A DNA stretch of 64,000 bases from Acanthacorydalis orientalis (taxonomy: Eukaryota > Arthropoda > Insecta > Megaloptera > Corydalidae). Location of the stretch: NCBI GenBank assembly GCA_034766995.1, contig CM068314.1, positions 28,248,208 to 28,312,207 of the forward strand. Direction: 5' to 3'. Each line of letters starts with the position of its first letter. The stretch's first letter is position 1. Below the pieces are notes generated by a model. It saw only the letters and a list, made by a program, of their open reading frames with translations, was not told the origin of the DNA and searched no databases. Position numbers and translations under genes: made by a program. Positions 51,160 through 64,000 of this stretch are shown in pieces.

Positions 51160-51510
51160 AAAACGGTGTGTGTGCTCTTCTGTGCGATTATTTCAAAACA
51201 GTGCCATTTTTCGTGGCCGCATGTGCGTTGTGTTTGTGCAAGAAAGGCTGTTGACTACGGAGGAGAGACACGTTGTATCAAGTTTGGCTTTGACATAAGT
51301 ATCCAGTCGTCCTTGCCGAGCACTCCGCACTAGTGCCCGAAGCAAGCAGGCTATGAATCAATATACCCTTTTATAGTGGTGGCCAATCTGTATAAGGTCG
51401 CTTGAGCGACCGCAGATTTATTTATACTTGGAAGCACGTCGTCGATCAACGTGTTAGCATTAGTCTGTGCTGTTGCTGGACGCATATTCTCGATTCTTCT
51501 GCTATAGCAA
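51160..51510. other. less AT-rich island 4 with hairpin
   Basis: Near-balanced composition over about 350 bp. Includes TTTCGTGGCCGCATGTGCGT, GACTACGGAGGAGAGACACG and CCGAGCACTCCGCACTAGTG, then the hairpin at 51385-51418. The plus-strand frame 51064-51333 (CARKAVDYGGETRCIKFGFD) ends here and is unrecognised. Candidate first exon, promoter or conserved regulatory block. Confidence 0.35.
51385..51418. repeat. two-part hairpin
   Basis: Outer arms AATCTG (51385-51390) and CAGATT (51413-51418) enclose inner arms GGTCGC (51396-51401) and GCGACC (51406-51411) around a TTGA loop. Both arm pairs are perfect. A 5-nt bulge sits on the left side and 1 nt on the right. Confidence 0.7.
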
Positions 51511-52221
51511 TGGCTCCAATATCAACAATATATCCGCATGTTTACACTTATTTGAATATATATGTAAATAGCAAGTTTTACATATACAGATTCATTAAAT
51601 TTATTTACTTTATTTAAGACGGCATTAAAACTGTATTATTTCTAATATTTTTTATATAAAAAAAATCTATAAATACTGACAAAACACATTTCTGCAAAAA
51701 AGTTTATCAAATCAAACTTTAATTATTAAGATTATATCAATTAATTTTCGATCACAAACTGAGAATAACATTCGTTGTGATATTAACGAACAATGTGCGT
51801 TAAAATAAAAAAACAGACATAATTGGCTCAAACGTATGGAAAAATGTAATTTTAATAATTTAAACAAATAAGTGTTAAACAAGAGATCAGAAAAAGTTTA
51901 ACCGATATATGTATACTTTTGAATTCACGTAGGATGTCAATTTGTGTTTTTATTTTGAAATGAGGAACTATAATTCTCGTTCGAATTTCTTGTTTTACTA
52001 TTTATAGATGGAACCAAAATGATGTTTAAAGGAAATCGTATACATTTACGTTTCAAATAAATTTATTATTGAAAGACCCAAAGGTCACATTACGTTTTTT
52101 CGTTTATTTTATTCAATAAACAAAACAAAATCATACAAATGAGTTTAGTTGGAAGAGCATCGATAGCTAATATTCAAATTATGGTTGAAAACTAATTCAA
52201 TTTTTCATTACTTCTCTGTTC

Positions 52222-52224
<3 letters not shown>
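51511..52224. other. gene-free AT-rich sequence
   Basis: Nothing recognised. Confidence 0.6.
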
Positions 52225-52259
<35 letters not shown>

Positions 52260-52260
52260 G

Positions 52261-52314
<54 letters not shown>
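52225..52314. repeat. two (TA)n arrays joined by CACGCACA
   Basis: About 31 bp of TA, CACGCACA, then about 50 bp of TA. Confidence 0.97.
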
Positions 52315-52317
<3 letters not shown>

Positions 52318-53190
52318 ACATTATCAACATAAACTTAATTCTTAAAAAATGAATCAAAATTACATATTTTTTCATATGAACTGTAGTCAATAGTATAGAA
52401 ATTAAAGGTATTACGCGTACGTGGGTAAATTTTTCATATCAATTTTTTTATTTCTCAAGAATAATAAATAGGTTAGGGTCGATACAAATCCTGCATGTAT
52501 GTAATAGAATTATACGAATTACAGATAAAGTGAACGAAGTCAGTTTAAAATTCCATCGACTTGATGGCACCGACATGTACTACAAGAAAATATTTATTGC
52601 ATGAGATGAACGGTGATCCACGGCATTCCATTTGATTTTTTTTTTCAATTCCACTGAAACTATTAATTCAAGGAATCGCTTTTCAACGACGAAGTGTATT
52701 TATACAGGCAATTTCAAAATCATCAATAAATTTATTTAAGTATTACTAAACTCATTCTTTTTTTTTTGTATGTGACAGGAATTAATTTCTCGCATTGTGC
52801 ATTTCTTCGTGGATTCAGAACATGACTGAATGTTGACAACACTGATTTAAAAAATATAATCGTCTGGCATTTAAGTATCTGCTTTCATCTTCCGCATTTT
52901 TATAAAGATTGTGAAATAGTTGAACTGATGGTACGATTTTAAAATACCATCGAAAAATACTAAATATCGATTGTCGTGTTTAAATATTTGTTTAAAATAA
53001 TGTGCTAGACTGAAAACACTTTTGTTGAAAACATAAATCAAAAGTAAACAAAAACTAGTATGACTACTAAATACAACAAACATTGTAAACAAAATATCAA
53101 CATAAGCATATGCCATGTCACTGCTTGTACATTGTATAATTTTCAATAATAAACTTCTATGAATCTGATCAATTTAATCAAAGATCATAC
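52315..53190. other. gene-free AT-rich sequence
   Basis: A mildly GC-richer patch at 52550-52640 is unrecognised. The 91-codon minus-strand frame at 52871-53146 has no motif I recognise. Confidence 0.55.
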
Positions 53191-53198
53191 CTATATTT

Positions 53199-53292
53199 TC
53201 TATATAATAAAAATCCACATTTCTCGTCATTTTGTCCGCAGGACAAAGTCCATGGTGACGAGAAATGTTTATCTATGGTGACGAGAATGTTT
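53199..53292. repeat. nested hairpin with adjoining direct repeat
   Basis: Outer arms CATTTCTCGTCA (53218-53229) and TGACGAGAAATG (53256-53267) are perfect. Inside them TTTGTCC (53231-53237) and GGACAAA (53241-53247) pair around GCA. The right arm lies in CATGGTGACGAGAAATGTTT, which recurs as TATGGTGACGAGAATGTTT (53274-53292). The upstream TCTATATAATAAAAATCC is reminiscent of Helitron/Helentron-type starts. That resemblance is weak. Confidence 0.7.
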
Positions 53293-54116
53293 GCAGCTTA
53301 TAGGTTTCAAGTTTAATTCATTAAGTTTCGTTCTTAGGTACTTTTTATGTTTGTTTAAATATATTATGTTGTAAAAACCAATAAACATTTTTTTCTTTCT
53401 ATTCTTTTCTATTTCCCGGTCAATTTTTAACGAGTTACATACTAATGTATAAAGAGAAATAAATTAAAGAAAAATCAGGCAATAAATACTTTGTTAAAGA
53501 AAATATAACATTTCAAAACCAAATTACCTACTTTTACATTTTTTTCTTATACTTGTTACTAGACACATTATTAATAATTACACATTATTACAATTAAAAC
53601 TACAAGATAAGAGCATTCACTAGACTAAATAAAAAAAATGTGTTTTTGGATAATAATGGCAAATTTTACATGGTAATACTTCAAAATTATAGATGAACAA
53701 ATTATCATTTTATTGTTCATTACGAATACACTTAAATAAAACACATACGCGTAATATTATCTTATTACTAAATATAATTATTACAAAAAATAATGAAAAG
53801 TATTCAATCAACTTTCACGCAATATGAAAACAATACATGCTTGTCTGAAATTACTGAAAAGAAATACTTAAATTATTAGAACAAGAAGATAAATGAGAAA
53901 ACTGAAATTTTATGCAACAAATATTAAGTACAATGAATACTAAAGAGTAAATGACACCCCAATATACAGTAGGTTTAATTTTAGTACAAAAGACAGATGC
54001 ACAAGTTGCATCAAATGATGAGCTGGCAATGACATTTCCGGTTGCGCAAACTAATTGCTGATTAGGCTATATCTGAAGAAATTGTGACCACTATTGTTTC
54101 TTGGATTACAATATGT

Positions 54117-54119
<3 letters not shown>
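53293..54119. other. gene-free AT-rich sequence
   Basis: Nothing recognised. Confidence 0.6.

Positions 54120-54178
<59 letters not shown>
54120..54178. repeat. (AT)n microsatellite, ~59 bp
   Basis: Pure AT array. The frames on both strands across it are repeat-derived. Confidence 0.97.
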
Positions 54179-54181
<3 letters not shown>

Positions 54182-54532
54182 TGTATATAATGTCCTTATA
54201 CAATTTATTAAATTGAAAAACGCGTTTACAATTATTATTATTAATGTTTTGCAATTACTTCTTGTTATTAGCAGCATGATTCACTATTCGGTATTACAGA
54301 TAAATATTATTAAGTAATTTTATACAGACTTTTCAAAGAACTATATTACATTCTTTTTCGCCATTTTTTTAACACAGAACAGCACATATACGTTGTTTAC
54401 GTTTGAATTAGCAATGATAACTGTCTTTTGAGTTGAAGACATATTTGCATTCGATTTTGGAAATGTCTGTCCTACTTTATTACGTCTTTATATCTAAATA
54501 ATAATTCATAACTATCTTTTACGTGTGTACGA

Positions 54533-54552
54533 ATATATATATATATATATAT
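54533..54552. repeat. short (AT)n array
   Basis: About 20 bp of AT. Confidence 0.92.
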
Positions 54553-58699
<4,147 letters not shown>

Positions 58700-58889
58700 T
58701 GAATATATATTTATTATACATATTTACAAAATTATTCAATATTTATAGTATCATAATTATTCTTTATATCGTCATTTTAGATTTCTTTATTGCTATTGTA
58801 AATATTATTATAAATTCAAAAAATTAAATTACATGTAAATTTACGATCACATCAATAATTGAATCAAAACTATTATGTTGCATGTACAT

Positions 58890-58913
58890 GTGTGTGTATG
58901 TTTATATATATAT

Positions 58914-58952
<39 letters not shown>

Positions 58953-58966
58953 AACATGCGCACACC
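58890..58966. repeat. palindromic (TG)(TA)n(CA) repeat
   Basis: GTGTGTATGTTTATATATAT on the left mirrors TATAAACATGCGCACAC on the right around two TA blocks separated by TAAATA. The whole 77-bp unit is an imperfect palindrome. Confidence 0.9.
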
Positions 58967-59626
58967 CATCCATAATAGACGATTTAATGATAGATACACA
59001 GGAATGAGGAAATTATAGTAATACAAATCAAATAAACTTAATTGTAATTATATATTAAATGTTTAATTTACAATGGTCAATGCATGCGAGAAATGTGTGT
59101 AATGCAATAGTAAATAACAATAATTTAAAACGTCCATAAAAATAATATTGTACATTTATTCGTACCGATACATTTTATATTCAATAGACATATTAAACGC
59201 TTAATTTAATATCAGTTCATTACAATTGTAATTTACATTAAATGTTTATTTAAAAATGAATAAATAACTATCGAGGAATGTTCAAATATAATATTTAAAA
59301 AAAATACACACATTTAATCGCAAATAGACTGTCGACTTATATGGTAACCAATATTTGTGTTTATTTGAACAGAACAAATGTAAATATTCAATAAGTATGT
59401 AAATATTCTTTTGAACCATTCTATGGAGAACACCTAAAATATACTTCCATATAAGTATGTGAATGTTGTAAAGATGAAATTTATAATCAAATATGACAAA
59501 ATAAATAGCTGCTTGATTCTGATATGTAGGTAACATTTTTTACGAAGAGATTTCTTTTGTTCGTTTAAAACCTTTTTAACGGTTTGAAAATTATTTCTAA
59601 ATATTTGACCTAATAACACTTCATAC

Positions 59627-59629
<3 letters not shown>
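58967..59629. other. gene-free AT-rich sequence
   Basis: The frames on the minus strand (59282-59536, 59434-59631) are biased and unrecognised. Confidence 0.58.

Positions 59630-59695
<66 letters not shown>
59630..59695. repeat. (AT)n microsatellite, ~66 bp
   Basis: Pure AT array. Confidence 0.97.
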
Positions 59696-59698
<3 letters not shown>

Positions 59699-59852
59699 GT
59701 ATTTGAATTTTATTTACTTAGTTAATGTATAATTCTCTTTAAACTTTAATAAGATTCCTCCCACAAGTTCAATGTAAAGATAGGCTAAATTAATGTGTAC
59801 CCATTAGAATTATTTAAACAAGGTAGTTTAATGCGAAATGGATTTTTTAACA

Positions 59853-59853
59853 T

Positions 59854-59901
<48 letters not shown>
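59853..59901. repeat. (TA)n microsatellite adjoining the inverted-repeat element
   Basis: TA array with one ACAT interruption. Its last TA (59900-59901) directly precedes the left arm of the 59902-60928 element. Confidence 0.95.
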
Positions 59902-59904
<3 letters not shown>

Positions 59905-59985
59905 TATTTAAAAAAATGTGTAAAATGAATTCATTTTCGAAGATGCAAACAGCAGTTTATAAGAAATGAAGATGAGAATATTACT
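59902..59985 (+). repeat. left arm of the inverted-repeat element
   Basis: Begins CAGTATTTAAAAAAATGTGT and ends AGATGAGAATATTACT. It pairs with 60843-60928. Confidence 0.92.
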
Positions 59986-60777
59986 CAACTATTCATGTGT
60001 CAAACAAAGAACGAAAAAGTCAAATATAAATCGTTCAAAATATGAAACTAATTCGGAGAAGATATATAATAGATCGCCAGATAAGATATTTCTAATCAAT
60101 TTCTTTTTCAAACAACTTTATGTAAATTTGGTAGGAAAATAATAATTCTCTTTCGTTTCTATAGCATAAAAATCGGTCAAAAATATGTGGGTTCTACTTT
60201 TTGATAAAATATATACAAATATACTTTTATTATTGTAATTGAACATTTCCACGATCAAGATACGGTCTAAAAACACAAATCATCAACAATGCCAAATTGT
60301 ATTAGTTAGATAATTCAATGAACGCGTTACCTAGATAGAAAATGTAATTTTACAATACAATACGAAGATTCGATTTCGAATTGTTGAGAAATTTGTCGTG
60401 ATATTTACATAAATTTCTCATGCACGATTTTCATTGATGTTATTCAATCAATGTTATTTTATTCGCAATAGATTTAATTGGTTCGTGAAATGCTATTAAC
60501 AATACGATTGCAGAGCCGGTATTAGAAATTATTCGAAAAAATACTTGTTCTTATTTCATGATTCTTTAAGAAGCAATAATAAATGTTTATTTAATTTCTT
60601 AACGCAATGATTATTTTCTAATCAGATTTATGAGCGCATGATAGGACATATATGGGAACTTATGTCTGTGTGTATAGGCGTGTCTACTATGTGTACATAA
60701 ACATATACATACATACAAATTTAAAATTATAAAGAAAATATTAACAGATACATAAAAATTCAAATTTACGATATACA

Positions 60778-60780
<3 letters not shown>

Positions 60781-60834
<54 letters not shown>
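60781..60834. repeat. (TA)n microsatellite inside the inverted-repeat element
   Basis: Pure TA array ending 8 bp before the right arm. There is no equivalent next to the inner end of the left arm. Confidence 0.97.
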
Positions 60835-60835
<1 letters not shown>

Positions 60836-60842
60836 GAGTATA

Positions 60843-60928
60843 AGTAATATTCTCATCTTCATTTGTTATAAACTGCTGTTTGCATCTTCGAAAATGAACT
60901 AATTTTACACATTTTTTTCTAATACAGT
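60843..60928 (-). repeat. right arm of the inverted-repeat element
   Basis: On the minus strand it begins CTGTATTAGAAAAAAATGTG and ends AGATGAGAATATTACT. It pairs with 59902-59985. Confidence 0.92.
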
Positions 60929-60934
60929 GTTCTA

Positions 60935-60956
60935 CACATATACACACACCCACGCA

Positions 60957-61006
<50 letters not shown>
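60935..61006. repeat. compound (CA)n(TG)n(TA)n repeat
   Basis: CATATACACACACCCACGCA, then TGTGTGTGTA, then about 40 bp of TA. The CA and TG halves form a small palindrome around CGCATG. Confidence 0.94.
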
Positions 61007-61008
<2 letters not shown>

Positions 61009-61974
61009 CCAAAGCTTGCTTACTACTTGCCCCAATTACTATATCAATCTTCACTAATTACTGGAAATATTTAATAAAATCTATACTCAAAAATCTAGAG
61101 AAAATTATAAAATAAAAATAATATCAGCAAAATAAACACATGTTAAAACATATCTTTTCACTTCCGTTCTAGAAAAATATCACAGATTTTCCCACGCGAC
61201 ATTATAATACAATAATGATGACTTTTCACTAATTTAGAAGATCTTTAAATGATAAATATTTTAATATATATAGGACATTACTTCCTGATTTATTTTTCGA
61301 ATTTTTATAGTTATGAATCTATTTTTCAAATGGTATTTTATTTAAAATTTTAAATCCATTTTAACAATTATTCTCTACTTCTTAATTTTAAAGAATTCAA
61401 ATAATTTTAGTAGTTATATAGAAGAAAAACTATATAACTAAATTAGATAAATACCTGATATATCAACATAGAATTTTTTTAATACTATATACGTACTATA
61501 AACACAACCCACATAAAATTATATGAAACCTAAAATATTTATTTTAAGAGATATGAACATTAAGTCGAAACATGACAAAAACATAATTATCGTACATGTT
61601 TTTGTGATAGAATATAATAAAAAAAATAAGAAATTTATTTTATTGTACTATTTTCCTTTTATGAAAATACAAATCTATAAAATACTGCTAATTACCATTT
61701 ATAACATTCGAATATTAATAAATAACATATATTTCTTCGCTGGATATCTTACATTTATTTTCAAACAATAAATGTAGCCCGTATTAGTGACACACATTTC
61801 AACATCCATATTTAAACATTATTTACATGAATCTTTTTATCACACATTTAATTGTAACCGCAATAAAAATAATACATACATCGCTCTTACAGCCTACGCA
61901 CTATGCATTCGCGTTTGACGCCCTATAATATAATAAAACTGTACATATAAATTACAGTTGATTCAAATTTATAG
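61007..61974. other. gene-free AT-rich sequence
   Basis: The 82-codon plus-strand frame at 61523-61771 is Ile/Lys/Asn-rich with no motif and is most likely chance. Confidence 0.58.
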
Positions 61975-62190
61975 TTGTGTAACTCTGTAAGGGATCTCCG
62001 GAAACCCTAGTATAAGACCCAAGTCACAAATACATCTAACACAGTGTTTGACGTTCCCACGTCTGTATAATTCGCCGCAGGGAATAGTCTCTTCTAATGT
62101 TATATAAGGCCAATAAAACGACACTAGTGTGTAGGGGTGATGGATTTATATTGCCATGGAAAGATCTAAATATGGCTATGGTCTTTTTCA
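61975..62190. other. GC-richer patch, candidate conserved non-coding element
   Basis: Less AT-rich over about 200 bp. It contains GTAAGGGATCTCCGGAAACC (partly palindromic around TCCGGA), GACGTTCCCACGTCTG, ATTCGCCGCAGGGAATAG, AAGGCCAATAAAACGACACT and TATTGCCATGGAAAGATC. No coding frame recognised. Confidence 0.35.
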
Positions 62191-64000
62191 GAAAATCAGA
62201 ACATAAATGTTTAGATTAAAACACCGAAAAGTAACGTTTATCTTGTCAAAACCATTTCTTAATAAACATACACAAAATAATAGATTTATTTGAATTTAAA
62301 ATGATAGGATTTATTCAACTAATCCATCTCAATCTCTAACCAGATGACTGTGGAAAGAGTTTCCGTTCTATTACAATTTATTTAATTATTAAAATTCGAA
62401 TGAAAACAGTATAGAATATTTAATATAAAAATACACTTGTATAAAATAAATAAAATATTCATACAAAATACATTAGATATTCATAATGCATCTTACAAAA
62501 AAGTCACGTCATGTATTTAAAACTAACGGGCCCATATTCATTCTCACGAGTTTTCATTCAAGAATTAAATGTAATTAATTTTCTGACATCGGCTACCGGT
62601 TCAATATTCCTTTTTGAATGTTTTACTTAAACCGGATATCTTAATTTGTTGTACTGAATTTACGAGCGGTTGTTTTCGGTATTGTATTAAAAAAAATTCT
62701 TCGTGCAACGCATATTTTAATCTCGATTTCCGTGTTAATTAAGAGATTTCGAAAGAATGTTTTTCGAATATCACTTTAAAATAAAAGCAGAATTTACAAT
62801 ATGAATGTCAAAACGACTCTAACATAAGTGGTTTATATATATAATGAAATCATTAAGTACGACATATTTCAATCAGTATAAATCTAAATACAAATCACTT
62901 AAATGTAATTTAAGAGCAGGTATATTAAAACAAAAAATGTGTTCGTGTAATCTATACCAATTAAAACGTACATTAAATCATTTACATTAAATATTTCAAT
63001 GTTCTACCGAGTTCATACAACATTAAATTATCACTTGGTTGTAATGAATTAGTATAAAAATAATAAAAATACAGTTCAGTAAACTTCATTCTAATTGGAA
63101 ATATTCAATATGTGAAAGATAAATTAATTTTTTTATAATAAAAAGAAAACAGTTTAATAAAATGACAGCATTTACCTTATTGTAAAAAAGATCTGATTCA
63201 ATAGTATGCTTTACTAAAATGTTTACCATATTAATTAATACCAAAGATAAAGAACGTTTAAATAGACCGCATTTTTAATCTTGAAGTATTTTTTAAATAT
63301 ATTTTAATTACCTCAATTAGTGAATATGACTCGTTTAATGCAAAATATATCTTTTCATAGAATAAACAAATAAAATGTAAAAACAAATCGTACAAATATT
63401 AAAATAAGTGACTTTAAATGAAAAACAGTTATTAATTACATACACAATAAAAACAATGTCAATTTAAGTTTTTAAATTGGTAAAATAAAAACTTTTATTT
63501 ATAACAAGTAAATAAAATGTAAATAACCTAAATCTAAATTATAAACTTTAAAATTAATAATAAAAAAAGAGTTGTGTAAGAAAAAAATTCATTATTTTTT
63601 CTGGGAAATTTGGAAATTCTTTTATAATTAAAGAAGGATATTGCATTATCTAAAATATTGTATTAATTTATTATACACGCGTACTACTTACATACTGGCC
63701 ATATGTATACAATAATGAAAAAAGATTTCAAAATAAATATTAATTAACAGTTTTCCGTAAATTACATTCGAAAAATATGAAATATTACTTATGACTCATA
63801 CAATAAAAAATTAAATATACAATCTTTACAAAGAAAGAATCTCTAACGTTAAAATTTACTCTCTGTGGGATGAAAATGATTACGCGTCGATTGTAACTAC
63901 ACATTTATCTACACTACAGTCAACGCAATTATTAAAATATCTATGAGCTGTCACCATTTAAAAAGGTAACATTTCCGTGTAACCATATTTGACAAAGATG
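62191..64000. other. gene-free AT-rich sequence
   Basis: No long microsatellite and no recognisable gene or RNA. A small mixed patch lies at 62525-62680 (AACGGGCCCATATTC, CATCGGCTACCGGTTC). Confidence 0.6.

Larger units (their letters stand above)
59902..60928. mobile_element. candidate non-autonomous DNA transposon with ~84-bp terminal inverted repeats
   Basis: The left arm (59902-59985) and the right arm (60843-60928, read on the minus strand) match over about 84 positions with roughly five substitutions and one indel. They share long perfect blocks, including TTCGAAGATGCAAACAGCAG and ATGAAGATGAGAATATTACT. The arms start CAGTATT and CTGTATT. The interior of about 857 bp has no transposase and no recognisable gene. 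TA precedes the left end, as for Tc1/mariner-type insertion, but the right flank reads TG, so a target duplication is not proven. The high arm identity suggests it is younger than the mariner relics. An inverted duplication that never moved is the alternative. Confidence 0.6.

Overview
This window looks like very AT-rich, non-coding nuclear DNA from an animal, most likely an invertebrate. Three things point that way. There are dozens of (AT)n microsatellites, often compound with (AC)n, (ATAC)n or (AG)n. There are decayed mariner and piggyBac transposase copies of animal type. No prokaryotic gene structure is present. The mix of simple repeats and transposons would fit a mollusc such as a cephalopod, or an arthropod; the sequence alone does not decide.

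I found no intact host protein-coding gene, rRNA gene or canonical tRNA gene. Most longer open frames are either translations of AT arrays (Tyr-Ile runs) or compositionally biased, unrecognisable stretches. The coding remnants are all transposase fossils. A full-length mariner (2240-3519) carries both terminal repeats but has stops, frameshifts and a mutated third catalytic Asp. A 5' fragment of a second mariner, of Hsmar1/SETMAR type, lies between two AT arrays (36085-36639). A short piggyBac domain fragment is at about 32698-33000. A fourth mobile candidate is a 1.03 kb segment at 59902-60928 with matched inverted arms of about 84 bp and no transposase, which looks like a non-autonomous DNA transposon.

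Layout: 0-9.8 kb holds AT arrays and the mariner. 9.8-32 kb is mostly plain AT-rich sequence with arrays and a few GC-richer patches (14.1, 17.4, 28.6, 29.8 and 30.2 kb). 32.7-36.7 kb holds transposon relics and an unclassified GC-richer repeat. 37-47 kb is plain with arrays and one tRNA-like SINE candidate. 47.0-51.5 kb is a cluster of CpG-richer islands, the best place to look for an exon, promoter or enhancer. 51.6-64 kb has arrays, a nested hairpin at 53.2 kb and the inverted-repeat element at 60 kb.

The window therefore reads as a gene desert or very large intron. The host signals, if any, would be regulatory. The strongest structural leads are the 60 kb inverted-repeat element, a microsatellite-anchored repeat seen three times, a duplication that captures an AT array before and after expansion, and the 47-51 kb islands. 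I found nothing that I would call a new biological system with confidence.
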